In this document: positions 1-8,107 of the stretch, one piece after another
Position numbering within the stretch: position 1 is the first letter of the stretch
Layout of the letters: each line of letters begins with the position of its first letter
Assembly (NCBI GenBank): GCA_017542145.1
Contig: JAFXXQ010000026.1
Location: 1-64,000 of the forward strand
Source of the DNA: Bacteroidaceae bacterium
GTDB taxonomy: Bacteria > Bacteroidota > Bacteroidia > Bacteroidales > Bacteroidaceae
Direction: 5' to 3'
DNA length: 64,000 bases
Notes under the pieces: generated by a model
Told to the model about the DNA's origin: nothing
Seen by the model: only the letters and a program-made list of their open reading frames with translations
Database searches by the model: none
Position numbers and translations under genes: made by a program

Positions 1-2
1 CA

Positions 3-131
3 GGAAAAATCGAAGGCATAAACAATAAAATCAAAACAATGAAGCGACAAGCATACGGATATAGAGATGAAAAGTTCTTCGAACTCAAGATTCTGTCGTT
101 ACATCACAATAACTACGCATTTGTCGGATGA
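3..131 (+). mobile_element. ISL3-type transposase, C-terminal end only (cut by window edge)
   Basis: An open frame enters from the left edge and stops with TGA at 129-131. The last residues include KRQAYGYRDEKFFELKI followed by an LHH...AFVG ending. This matches the C-terminal signature of DDE transposases of the ISL3 family (KRQAYGFRD...F.L...), so an insertion sequence probably lies to the left of the window. Only 42 residues are visible, so catalytic residues and the element's activity cannot be judged. I could not identify the right terminal inverted repeat; it should lie within the bases after 131. The assignment rests on the motif alone. Confidence 0.7.
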
Positions 132-228
132 ACCAAAAAAATTTCAAATATGCAAGAAAAATACGGTTTTTTTTAGCCTGAATAACAAAATTCTTTAGCC
201 CTTCGCGAGGATGTGAATCGCATGGCGC

Positions 229-291
229 GGAAAGGGCCTTCCGTGAGCTCAAAAGGGCCTTCTGAGCCGTGGAAAGGGCCTTTTCGCACAG
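229..291. repeat. 21-bp-period array A1 (3 units)
   Basis: The word AAAGGGCCTT starts at 231, 252 and 273, exactly 21 bases apart, with diverged sequence between copies. Units abut without spacers. Read on the minus strand, the units give heptads beginning KALSTAQ, KALLSSR and KALSAPC. The array lies between the transposase tail and the unknown gene at 399-1157. The rest of 132-398 holds no gene I can support. Confidence 0.75.
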
Positions 292-398
292 GGATAGAAG
301 CAGCAGGGCACACCGCACGAAGGGTGAAATTGTAAAAACTATCATCTAATAATACCAAGGTATAGCGCCCCCTTAAAGAGAGTATATCCCACGAAGAA

Positions 399-1157
399 TC
401 AAAGAGTAGTCGTGTGGAAAAAAGCGGTGTGGATGGTGGGGGAGAGGGTGTAGGTGTTGGCCAGCACCTTGTAGGCGTTGTTGAGGGTGGTGAAGGTGAA
501 GTCCTCCAGCTCGTAGTAGTTCACGTGGGGCATGTAGAACTGCCTGTCGTTGTGGTGCTTCACCATCCAGCTGCGGCTGATGGTGTAGTCCACAATCTCC
601 TGCACCTGGGTGACGCTGCAACCTACAATTCCCGCCATCTTCTTCAGGCTGATGCCGTACTCCCTGTACCCGGCGTAGGGGTTGTTTATTGTCCCACTCC
701 TGACGTAGGCCCTGACTTTTTTGTCGAGCGACTTGAAGTCCTCCGTGGGCGAGGGGTTGTGACGATGCTCCAGCAGCCACTTCACGTAGTCCTTTGCAGC
801 CTGAACCCCCATCAGCATGAATCCCCTCAGACCCATCAGCACCGTCGGGAAGGAACTGAAGTCAAGCTCGCTGACGTCCACATTCCTCTGTTGGCGGTGT
901 GACGACAGGCGGTTGACCACCAGCGTCTTCCTGTGCATCTTTCCCTCGAAGTGCACATACCCGCGCTCCTGCATCAGGGGCAGGTACTTCTTGATGGTGC
1001 GGAAGTTCATCCTCGCCAGCCTTTCCATTTTTCTTATCGTAAATTCCGGCATCCTGGAATTCTCCAGCAGATGCTTCCAGTAAATAGCAGCGGCCAGCGC
1101 CTTCTGCTCGTCAGCATTTCCCCTGACATCTTTCAATAAATCTCTTTTTATCGTCAT
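399..1157 (-). CDS. Hypothetical protein with predicted winged-helix segments
   Basis: The product has 252 residues and no signal peptide. I do not recognise the family. Residues about 35-80 read like a winged helix-turn-helix (FTIRKMERLARMNFRTIKKY followed by a GYVHFEG wing). A second helix-turn-helix-like stretch lies near residues 165-200 (ISLKKMAGIVGCSVTQVQ). This makes a DNA-binding or replication/regulatory role plausible, but that is inference. The gene stands alone next to a transposase tail and has a good Bacteroidota promoter at 1216-1246, so it may be accessory cargo. The start ATG at 1157 is followed by a lysine-rich N-terminus. Confidence 0.6.
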   Translation of the reverse strand: MTIKRDLLKDVRGNADEQKALAAAIYWKHLLENSRMPEFTIRKMERLARMNFRTIKKYLPLMQERGYVHFEGKMHRKTLVVNRLSSHRQQRNVDVSELDFSSFPTVLMGLRGFMLMGVQAAKDYVKWLLEHRHNPSPTEDFKSLDKKVRAYVRSGTINNPYAGYREYGISLKKMAGIVGCSVTQVQEIVDYTISRSWMVKHHNDRQFYMPHVNYYELEDFTFTTLNNAYKVLANTYTLSPTIHTAFFHTTTL

Positions 1158-1563
1158 TTTAAATAGTCTTTTATGCAGCTCGCATGCTGCCCGTTATCCT
1201 AAAACATTTCTATTACAAAGGTAAAAAAAGATTTTGAAATATGCAAGAAAAACTGCATATTTTTTCATCCCTCCGAGGGCTCAGCAGAAAGACAGGAAAC
1301 TGACATTTTGGCAGTGTAAAAGGCTGAGAATGATGACGTTTTGTCAGCCGCTGGCAGGGGCAGGGCGGGGGAAAGGTTAAAAAAGGGCGGGGGAGTGTAA
1401 ACAAAGTTTGCACGGTGTTAAAAACAACTGACAGGGTGGGGCAGTGGCGGGGAGATTGCACTATAGGAGGGTGAACGAGGTTCGGAACAACGATGAACGA
1501 AAGGACATCTCCCCCGGGCCTCAGGAAAAAGAATAATTGTTTAACCTATAAAAAATTACGACT
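1158..1563. other. Intergenic region, no gene seen
   Basis: Apart from the promoter at 1216-1246, I see no credible gene here. Open frames on either strand are short and have no recognisable protein character. The promoter of the small heat-shock gene must lie in the right part, but I find no clean TAnnTTTG box close to its start. Confidence 0.4.
1216..1246 (-). promoter_or_regulatory. Promoter of the 399-1157 gene
   Basis: On the minus strand TTG (1246-1244) is followed after 20 bases by TACCTTTG (1223-1216), the Bacteroidota -33/-7 pair. The -33 element sits in TTTTTCTTG, a context also seen before the genes starting at 19515, 29375 and 31236. Confidence 0.75.
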
Positions 1564-2046
1564 ATGACACTTTTAGCAAAATCACCGCGTTGCGGCTACA
1601 ATTACAGAGACGAGTGGATGCCCAGCATCCTGAACGATTGGTTCAACAGCGTATGGCCTACGGCAGAGACACCGTGTTATGGCGACTTCATCCCCAAGGT
1701 GAACGTCAGCGAGAATGACAAGGAGTACAGGCTGGAACTGGCTGTGCCGGGCATGACGAAGGAGCACATCAACCTCCACATGGAGGACAACGACACCCTG
1801 GTCATCAAGGCCGAGAAGGAGAAATGCGACAAGAAGGAGGCAGACAAGTGCGAGAAGAAGGCCGACAAAGGCTATCTGCGCCGCGAGTTCTACTACAACC
1901 GCTTTGAGCAGCGCTTCACCCTGCCTGACGATGCAGACCCAGAGGCCATCAATGCCTCGATGAGCGATGGTGTCCTCACCGTCACCCTGCCCAAGAAGGC
2001 CCCCGTGGCTCCCGAGAAACTACACAGAGTGATTGAAATCAAGTAA
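1564..2046 (+). CDS. Small heat-shock protein, Hsp20/alpha-crystallin family
   Basis: A cytoplasmic ATP-independent holdase that binds unfolding proteins. The product has 160 residues. The alpha-crystallin domain runs from about residue 45 to 155. It starts at KVNVSENDKEYRLELAVPGM, and ends with MSDGVLTVTLPKK, which contains the conserved GVL element of the last strand. Between them is a charged insert rich in Lys, Glu and Cys (KEKCDKKEADKCEKKADKG), longer than in most family members. The short N-terminal arm carries WFNSVW. The gene is monocistronic. No heat-shock operator is evident upstream. Confidence 0.93.
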   Translation: MTLLAKSPRCGYNYRDEWMPSILNDWFNSVWPTAETPCYGDFIPKVNVSENDKEYRLELAVPGMTKEHINLHMEDNDTLVIKAEKEKCDKKEADKCEKKADKGYLRREFYYNRFEQRFTLPDDADPEAINASMSDGVLTVTLPKKAPVAPEKLHRVIEIK

Positions 2047-2153
2047 CACAGCGGCAGGCTTTGCCCTGACGTGCAGCCCCCTGGAGACAGATGTGTTTTC
2101 GGGGGGTTTGTTTATTTTTCCGCCATCGGTTTTCATTTTCCATTCTTTTGTCG

Positions 2154-2161
2154 TACCTTTG
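2154..2161 (+). promoter_or_regulatory. Probable -7 element of ychF
   Basis: TACCTTTG matches the Bacteroidota -7 consensus and lies 29 bases before the ychF ATG. No clear TTG is found 20 bases upstream. Confidence 0.55.
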
Positions 2162-2190
2162 TGCACGTTTTTATAGAAAAGCATATCCCT

Positions 2191-3294
2191 ATGGCACTCC
2201 AATGCGGCATTGTAGGACTGCCCAATGTGGGCAAGTCAACCCTTTTCAACTGTCTGTCAAGCGCTAAGGCTCAGGCAGCCAACTTCCCTTTCTGCACCAT
2301 CGAACCAAACGTTGGTGTCATCACCGTCCCTGACGAGAGGCTTAACCGCCTGGCTGAACTTGTCCACCCAGGTAGGATTGTCCCTGCCACGGTGGAGATT
2401 GTGGACATTGCCGGTCTGGTGAAGGGGGCCTCGAAAGGTGAAGGACTGGGAAACAAATTCCTGGGAAACATCCGCGAGTGTGATGCCATCATCCATGTAC
2501 TGCGCTGCTTCGACGATGACAATGTCACCCATGTGGACGGCAGCGTGAACCCTGTCCGCGACAAGGAAATCATCGACACCGAGCTGCAAATCAAGGACCT
2601 TGAGACCATCGAGCAGCGCATACAGAAGGTGGAGAAGCAGGCTACCACAGGCGGCGACAAGCAGGCCAAGCTGCAACTGGATGTGCTGCGCAAGTACCAC
2701 GAGGCCCTCATCAAGGGAGAGAGTGCCCGCACGGTGACCTTTGACACCAAGGATGAGCAGCGTGCAGCCCACGACCTCTTCCTGCTGACTGCCAAGCCCG
2801 TACTCTATGTCTGCAATGTGGACGAGGGGAGTGCTGTGACAGGGAATGCCTATGTGGAGGCTGTGCGCGAGGCTGTGAAAAACGAGCCTGCCGAAGTGAT
2901 GGTGCTGGCAGCAAAGACAGAGGCTGACATTGCCGAACTGGACAGCTACGAGGACCGTCAGATGTTCCTCGAGGAAGTTGGCCTTCAGGAATCCGGAGTC
3001 AACCGCCTCATCAAGGCAGCCTTCAAACTGCTGAACCTCGAGACCTTCATCACCGCAGGCGAGATGGAAGTAAAGGCATGGACCTACCGCAAAGGCTGGA
3101 AAGCCCCCCAGTGTGCCGGCGTCATCCACACCGACTTTGAACGGGGCTTCATCCGCGCAGAGGTCATCAAGTACGACGACTACATCCGCTATGGCTCAGA
3201 AGCAGCTGTGCGCGAGGCTGGTAAGATGGGTGTCGAAGGCAAGGACTATGTGGTGCAGGACGGCGACATCATGCACTTCCGCTTTAACGTTTGA
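2191..3294 (+). CDS. ychF: Redox-regulated ATPase YchF
   Basis: An Obg-related translation-associated P-loop ATPase that binds ribosomes. The product has 367 residues. The P-loop GLPNVGKST lies near residue 8, switch II DIAGLVKGAS near 67, and CNVDEGS near 208 takes the place of NKxD, which fits the ATP preference of this family. The C-terminal TGS domain ends with DYVVQDGDIMHFRFNV. I chose ATG at 2191 because the family starts MALQCGIVGLPNVGKS; longer readings in the same frame run through the promoter. The TGA (3292-3294) abuts the left arm of the inverted-repeat element at 3294-3749. Confidence 0.97.
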   Translation: MALQCGIVGLPNVGKSTLFNCLSSAKAQAANFPFCTIEPNVGVITVPDERLNRLAELVHPGRIVPATVEIVDIAGLVKGASKGEGLGNKFLGNIRECDAIIHVLRCFDDDNVTHVDGSVNPVRDKEIIDTELQIKDLETIEQRIQKVEKQATTGGDKQAKLQLDVLRKYHEALIKGESARTVTFDTKDEQRAAHDLFLLTAKPVLYVCNVDEGSAVTGNAYVEAVREAVKNEPAEVMVLAAKTEADIAELDSYEDRQMFLEEVGLQESGVNRLIKAAFKLLNLETFITAGEMEVKAWTYRKGWKAPQCAGVIHTDFERGFIRAEVIKYDDYIRYGSEAAVREAGKMGVEGKDYVVQDGDIMHFRFNV

Positions 3295-3749
3295 ACAGTT
3301 CATAGTTCATAGTGCATAGTTCATAGTTATAGTTTGTTTAGCTTTATGAAAGAGAGCATCATCAAGGACAAAAGCTATGACTTCGCGCTACGAATTGTAA
3401 AACTCTACCAATATCTTACTCTCGGTAGTGAACAAAAAGAATATGTTTTATCAAAACAAGCCTTAAGAAGCGGTACAAGCATTGGCGCAAATGTAAAAGA
3501 AGCACTGCGAGGGCAGAGCCGGCCAGACTTCAGGGCTAAAATGTCTATTGCGCTAAAAGAGGCAAGTGAAACGGAATATTGGCTGAAACTCTTATACGAC
3601 TCCGGCTACATCGATGAAAAGTCTTTCGATTCAATCAAGGCAGATAATGTTGAAATCATAAAAATATTGACAAGTATTGTAAAAAACTCTGAAAACGAGT
3701 AAATATCAACCTTTAATTATGAATTGTGAACTATGAACTATGAACTGTT
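3294..3749. mobile_element. Inverted-repeat element carrying a four-helix-bundle gene
   Basis: Left arm 3294-3331 and right arm 3712-3749 are inverted copies of one another. The outermost 20 bases are identical after reverse complementing, and about 32 of 37 match overall. Both arms are built of 7-bp words (GTTCATA on the left, TGAACTA on the right). The only gene between them is the four-helix-bundle gene. The left arm begins at the ychF stop codon and the right arm contains the lgt start codon, as expected for an insertion at the ychF-lgt junction. Calling it mobile is inference from the architecture. Confidence 0.55.
3346..3702 (+). CDS. Four-helix-bundle protein (S23/IVS-encoded protein family)
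   Basis: A small all-helical protein of 118 residues from the ATG at 3346. Family marks are an early DFALRIVKLYQYL, then SKQALRSGTSIGANVKEA, then FRAKMSIALKEASETEYWLKLL. This is the family found in intervening sequences of 23S rRNA genes and related to the Avd accessory protein of diversity-generating retroelements. Its exact biochemical role is not settled. The G+C content is clearly lower than in the neighbours ychF and lgt, and the gene sits inside an inverted-repeat pair, both of which point to acquisition. A TTG at 3334 is in frame, but it lies just past the left arm and is less likely as start. Confidence 0.9.
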   Translation: MKESIIKDKSYDFALRIVKLYQYLTLGSEQKEYVLSKQALRSGTSIGANVKEALRGQSRPDFRAKMSIALKEASETEYWLKLLYDSGYIDEKSFDSIKADNVEIIKILTSIVKNSENE

Positions 3750-4638
3750 ATACGTTGTCTGGAATCCGCCCATCAAGCTGGGGTTCATCCGCTTCTACGC
3801 CCTGCTGTGGATTGTGGGGCTGGTGATAGCCTATTTCGTGGTAAAAAGGCTCTATAAGGAACAGAAAATCAAGGACGAGGTGTTCGACCCTCTGTTCATC
3901 TACTGCTTCCTGGGCATTCTCATCGGTGCCCGTGTGGGGCACTGCCTCATCTACGAGTCAGGCTACTACCTCAGTTCCTTCCCCCGCTTTGTGGAGATGC
4001 TGCTGCCGGTGAAGTTCTTGGGCGAAGGGTTCTCAGGAGCAAAGCTCACAGGCTATGCCGGACTGGCCTCACACGGCGGAACACTTGGCCTCATCATTGC
4101 CCTGCTGCTCTATTGCAGGAAGTACAAAATCAGCGTGCTGCGCGTGCTTGATACCATCGCCATTGCCACCCCCACCACCTGCTGCGCCATCCGCCTGGGC
4201 AACTTGATGAACAGCGAAATCATCGGCGTCCCCACGGGTACTGACTGGGGCTTCATCTTCAGTCAGGTGGACAATCTGCCGCGTCACCCCAGCCAGCTCT
4301 ACGAGGCCATCGCCTACCTGCTGCTCTTCTTCATCGGCTGGTGGATATACCGCAAGCAGCCTCAGAAGGTGGGCACGGGCTTCTACTTCGGCTTCTGCCT
4401 GGCGTGCATCTTCATCTTCCGCATGTTTGTGGAGTTCACGAAGGGAGGCAATTTCCGCCTGCTCAGCGACCCATCCAGCGTCAACAGCGACAGAGCCCAA
4501 TGGTTCAGCATCCCCTACGCACTGGTGGGCGTGGCTTTTCTGATCTACAGCATGAAGCATAAGCCCAAGCCCGAGAATCCCGCTATCTTCAAGACAGCCA
4601 AGGAACTGGCTCAGGAACAAAAAGCGAAGAAGCAGTAA
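3733..4638 (+). CDS. lgt: Prolipoprotein diacylglyceryl transferase
   Basis: An inner-membrane enzyme that transfers diacylglycerol from phosphatidylglycerol to the lipobox cysteine of prolipoproteins, the first step of lipoprotein maturation. The product has 301 residues and about seven membrane segments. Seen: an early WNPP and RFYALLWIVG, GARVGHCLIYE, SHGGTLGLIIALLLY and the Lgt signature RLGNLMNSEIIG. Later DNLPRHPSQLYEA follows. The hydrophilic tail ends AKKQ. The start ATG and first residues (MNYEL) lie within 7-bp repeats of the right arm of the 3294-3749 element, so the native start may have been replaced. Many lipoproteins in this window depend on this enzyme. Confidence 0.96.
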   Translation: MNYELLYVVWNPPIKLGFIRFYALLWIVGLVIAYFVVKRLYKEQKIKDEVFDPLFIYCFLGILIGARVGHCLIYESGYYLSSFPRFVEMLLPVKFLGEGFSGAKLTGYAGLASHGGTLGLIIALLLYCRKYKISVLRVLDTIAIATPTTCCAIRLGNLMNSEIIGVPTGTDWGFIFSQVDNLPRHPSQLYEAIAYLLLFFIGWWIYRKQPQKVGTGFYFGFCLACIFIFRMFVEFTKGGNFRLLSDPSSVNSDRAQWFSIPYALVGVAFLIYSMKHKPKPENPAIFKTAKELAQEQKAKKQ

Positions 4639-4641
4639 GCA

Positions 4642-7266
4642 CTACTTCCCCTTCAGTATCTTCTTGATGTCGTTGAGTTTGTTGAGGGCTTCAAGGGGCG
4701 TGAGGTTATTCACGTCGAGGGTGAGTATCTCATCGCGTATCTGGCAGAGCACAGGGTCGTCCAATTGGAAGAAACTCAGCTGAAAGCCCTCGCGGCTCCC
4801 TGCCAAATCCTCCACAGGCTTGGCAATTCCTCCCTCGCGGGCTGACTTGTCCTCCATTTGCTTCAGGATGTTCCCTGCACGGCGCACAATGCTCTTGGGC
4901 ATGCCTGCCATGCTGGCTACATGGATGCCAAACGAGTGCTCGCTGCCTCCCTCCACCAGCTTGCGCAGGAAGATGACCTTGTTGTCTATCTCCTTGACTG
5001 CCACGTTGTAATTCCTGATTCGCGGGAATGACTTGGCCATCTCGTTGAGCTCATGGTAGTGTGTGGCAAAGAGTGTGCGGGCATGTCCGCGGGCATTCTC
5101 GTGGATGTATTCCACAATGGCCCAGGCAATGCTGATGCCATCGTAGGTGCTGGTGCCGCGCCCCAGTTCATCAAAGAGAATCAAGCTGCGCTCCGAGAGA
5201 TTGTTCAGGATATCAGCAGCCTCCGTCATCTCCACCATGAAGGTTGATTCGCCCAGCGAGATATTGTCGCTGGCTCCCACGCGGGTGAAAATCTTATCCA
5301 CCAAGCCTATTCGCGCCGATTCAGCAGGCACAAAGCAGCCTATCTGGGCCAGCAGGGTGATGAGGGCCGTCTGACGCAGCAGAGCAGACTTACCTGTCAT
5401 ATTGGGACCCGTGATGATGAGTATCTGCTGACGCTCGCTGTCCACCAGCACATCGTTGGCCACATACTGCTCGCCTACAGCCATCTGCTTCTCTATAACA
5501 GGGTGACGCCCCTTGCGGATATCCAGCGTCAGGCTATCATCAATGACAGGACGCACATACCTGTTCTCCTGCGCCACCTGGGCAAACGACAGCAGGCAGT
5601 CCAGCTTAGCCACCAGGTTGGCATCCATCTGAATGGCAGGGATGTACTCTCCGAGGGCATACACCAATTCATTGAACAGCTGCGTCTCCAGCGAGAATAT
5701 CTTATCCTCGGCCCCCAGGATGCGTTCTTCGTATTCCTTGAGTTCCTGGGTGATATAGCGCTCGGCATTCACCAGCGTCTGTTTTCTGATCCACTCCTTG
5801 GGCACCAGGTCCTTGTAGGTGTTGCGCACCTCGATGTAATAGCCGAACACATTGTTGTAGGCTATCTTGAGGCTGTTGATACCTGTGGCTTCAATCTCGC
5901 GCTGCTGCATTTTCAGCAGGTAGTCCTTGCCGCTGTAGGCTATGTCGCGCAGTTCATCCAGCTCCTTGCTGACCCCACGGCTGATGACTCCCCCGCGATT
6001 CAGGGCCAAGGGAGGGTCGGGGACTATCTCGCGGGCAATTCTGTCGCGGATGGCAGCACAGACATTCAGCTGCTCTCCGATGCGTCGGATGTGCTCATTG
6101 TCAGACTGTTCGCAAGCCTCCTTCACAGGGCCCAGCGCCATCAGGGCAATCTTCAGCTGCACCATCTCGCGGGGGGAAACACGTCCCACAGCCACTTTGG
6201 AGATGATGCGCTCCAAGTCGCCCATCTGACGGAAGCTGTCTGCCAGCTGCTCACGCAAGTCAGGCTCGCGGAAGAAGCAGTCCACCCCATCCAGGCGCTC
6301 ATTGATGGCACGCTCATCCTTCAGGGGGAAGGAAATCCAGCGGCGCAGCAGTCGTCCACCCATGGGGCTGATAGTCTTGTCAATAACATTCAGCAGCGAA
6401 ACTCCCCCTTCGTGCATGGGAGCCAGCAGCTCCAGGTTGCGGATGGTATAACGGTCCAGACGGACATAGCGTTCCTCCTCAATGCGGGAGATGCGGATGA
6501 TATGCTTGATGTTGCTGTGGAGGGTGACGTCAAGGTAGTGCAGCACAGCCCCAGCAGCCACGATGCCATTCCGGAGATGCTCAATGCCAAAGCCCTTCAG
6601 GTTCTTCGTCTGGAAGTGCTTCAGCAACTTCTCGCGGGCAAACTGCTCGGTGAACACCCAGTCATCGAGTTCAAACGTGCAGAGTTTATTGCCGAAAGCC
6701 CGCTCAAACTGCTCCCTGAGCCCCCGCTGGAACAGCACCTCCTTGGGCGAGAAGTTGTTGATCAGCTTCTCCACGTACTCAAAGGTGCCCTCAGCCGTCA
6801 GGAATTCGCCTGTGGAGATGTCCAGGAAGGCTACTCCGCACGTCCCCCTGCTGAAATGTACTGAGCCCAGGAAATTGTTTTCCTTATAGTTAAGCACGGT
6901 GTCGGAGAGGGTAACGCCTGGTGTCACCAGCTCTGTGATGCCGCGCTTCACCAGCTTTTTCGTCAGCTTGGGGTCCTCCAGTTGGTCACAGATTGCCACA
7001 CGTTTACCTGCACGAATGAGTTTGGGCAGATAGGTGTCGAGGGCATGATGGGGAAATCCGGCCATCTCCAACGACTGCATGGCCCCGTTCTTGCCATTGT
7101 TGCGCTTGGTGAGCGTGATGCCCAGTATCTCGCTGGCAACGACAGCATCGGTGGAGTAGGTCTCATAGAAATCCCCACAGCGGAACAGCAGGATGGCATC
7201 AGGGTGCTTGGCCTTCAGGTCAAGGAACTGACGGATCATGGGAGTTTCTTTCAATTCGGCTGCCAT
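4642..7266 (-). CDS. mutS: DNA mismatch repair protein MutS
   Basis: Recognises mismatches and small loops and starts repair through ATP-driven sliding clamps. The product has 874 residues, normal for the family. The N-terminal mismatch-binding domain has the Phe-x-Glu motif in [14 protein letters not shown] (near residue 30). Lever and clamp domains follow. The ATPase has Walker [14 protein letters not shown] and Walker [17 protein letters not shown], then FATHYHEL. The usual GPNMGGKST is altered at two positions, but the lysine is kept. It is the second gene of a two-gene unit, 3 bases after the CDF gene, and uses the promoter at 7878-7885. Confidence 0.97.
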   Translation of the reverse strand: MAAELKETPMIRQFLDLKAKHPDAILLFRCGDFYETYSTDAVVASEILGITLTKRNNGKNGAMQSLEMAGFPHHALDTYLPKLIRAGKRVAICDQLEDPKLTKKLVKRGITELVTPGVTLSDTVLNYKENNFLGSVHFSRGTCGVAFLDISTGEFLTAEGTFEYVEKLINNFSPKEVLFQRGLREQFERAFGNKLCTFELDDWVFTEQFAREKLLKHFQTKNLKGFGIEHLRNGIVAAGAVLHYLDVTLHSNIKHIIRISRIEEERYVRLDRYTIRNLELLAPMHEGGVSLLNVIDKTISPMGGRLLRRWISFPLKDERAINERLDGVDCFFREPDLREQLADSFRQMGDLERIISKVAVGRVSPREMVQLKIALMALGPVKEACEQSDNEHIRRIGEQLNVCAAIRDRIAREIVPDPPLALNRGGVISRGVSKELDELRDIAYSGKDYLLKMQQREIEATGINSLKIAYNNVFGYYIEVRNTYKDLVPKEWIRKQTLVNAERYITQELKEYEERILGAEDKIFSLETQLFNELVYALGEYIPAIQMDANLVAKLDCLLSFAQVAQENRYVRPVIDDSLTLDIRKGRHPVIEKQMAVGEQYVANDVLVDSERQQILIITGPNMTGKSALLRQTALITLLAQIGCFVPAESARIGLVDKIFTRVGASDNISLGESTFMVEMTEAADILNNLSERSLILFDELGRGTSTYDGISIAWAIVEYIHENARGHARTLFATHYHELNEMAKSFPRIRNYNVAVKEIDNKVIFLRKLVEGGSEHSFGIHVASMAGMPKSIVRRAGNILKQMEDKSAREGGIAKPVEDLAGSREGFQLSFFQLDDPVLCQIRDEILTLDVNNLTPLEALNKLNDIKKILKGK

Positions 7267-7269
7267 GGA

Positions 7270-7854
7270 TTACTGGTTTTTGCGGTCACGAAGGGCTATG
7301 AAAAGGTTATACACCACGTTATAGAGGATAAACAGGGTAATCACGATAGAGAACACCGAGTCCAGCCAGGGGATATCCACCACCATCAGCACAATGCTGT
7401 TTATCAACACCACCACCCATCCGAGGCAGTCACCCAGCAGGTGCAGCGACACCATCTTCTCGTTGATGCTGTGGTCCCTGTGGGTTTTCCACACGGCAAA
7501 GCCCTTGAAGAGAATGCCCAGCAGCGCCACCCAGAACATGCCTTTGGCGTCCACCGTCTCAGGATGAGCCAGACGGCCTATGCACTCCACAATCACCACC
7601 ACGGAGCTAACCGTCAGAATGACAGCATTGATGATGGCTCCAGCCAGCTGATGGTTCTTCTTCTCCAGCACCCACGAGAGGCCCAGCGTCAAGGTGCAGC
7701 CCAGGTCGTGGAACGACTCACCCACAATGGCCATTGAGTTTGTCAGCCAGCCGCCCACCAGCTCAATCAGGGTGAAGAGGAGATTGGTGAAGAAGGCCAC
7801 CTTGATGTTCCCCACCGCAGTATGTTCGTGCATGTGATGCGTCGCTGATTTCAT
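7270..7854 (-). CDS. Short cation-diffusion-facilitator-like membrane protein
   Basis: A predicted inner-membrane protein of 194 residues with about six membrane segments. It resembles CDF divalent cation transporters: FFTNLLFTLIELVGGWLTNS, then SFHDLG in TM2, then HLLGDCLGW in TM5. It is much shorter than typical CDF proteins and ends soon after TM6 (ALRDRKNQ), so the cytoplasmic metal-binding domain is missing. In TM2 the second acidic ligand position reads Cys (HDLGC, not HDxxD), while the His...Asp pair in TM5 is kept. Transport and metal choice are therefore uncertain. It precedes mutS by 3 bases. Confidence 0.8.
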   Translation of the reverse strand: MKSATHHMHEHTAVGNIKVAFFTNLLFTLIELVGGWLTNSMAIVGESFHDLGCTLTLGLSWVLEKKNHQLAGAIINAVILTVSSVVVIVECIGRLAHPETVDAKGMFWVALLGILFKGFAVWKTHRDHSINEKMVSLHLLGDCLGWVVVLINSIVLMVVDIPWLDSVFSIVITLFILYNVVYNLFIALRDRKNQ

Positions 7855-7877
7855 CGGTTTTTTTCGATTTCAAAGGG

Positions 7878-7885
7878 CAAAGGTA
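7878..7885 (-). promoter_or_regulatory. -7 element of the CDF-mutS unit
   Basis: TACCTTTG on the minus strand lies 23 bases before the CDF start codon. There is no TTG at the usual distance. Confidence 0.55.
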
Positions 7886-7946
7886 CGGTTTTTTTGGCAA
7901 ATCTGCACATTAAATGTGAATAAAAAGCTGAAAACATAGTTTTCAG

Positions 7947-7977
7947 TTGGGAAATCAAGCGGAAAAGTGTAATTTTG
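7947..7977 (+). promoter_or_regulatory. Promoter of the leuS-yitT-rdgB-porZ unit
   Basis: TTG (7947-7949), exactly 20 bases, then TAATTTTG (7970-7977): a full Bacteroidota promoter. Transcription would start near 7984, giving a leuS leader of about 125 bases that contains repeat array A2. Confidence 0.8.
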
Positions 7978-8007
7978 CGCCCAATTTCAGAAAACAGAAA
8001 AAAAAGC

Positions 8008-8091
8008 AGGCAAATAAAACCGTAGCGCAGGCAAATAAATTCTCAGAGCAGGCGAATAAATTCTCAGAGCAGGCAAATAATTCAGCAACAT
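8008..8091. repeat. 21-bp-period array A2 (4 units) in the leuS leader
   Basis: AGGC(A/G)AATAA starts at 8008, 8029, 8050 and 8071, exactly 21 bases apart. Units 2 and 3 differ by one base. Plus-strand reading in one frame gives heptads QANKTVA, QANKFSE, QANKFSE. It lies between the promoter and the leuS start, so it should be transcribed as leader RNA. Confidence 0.85.
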
Positions 8092-8107
8092 CAATAACAA
8101 TCAGAAT

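Noticed and set aside
1213..1461. 82-residue minus-strand frame upstream of the 399-1157 gene
   Set aside because: It overlaps that gene's promoter and its composition (Pro/Phe-rich, from G/A tracts) is not protein-like.
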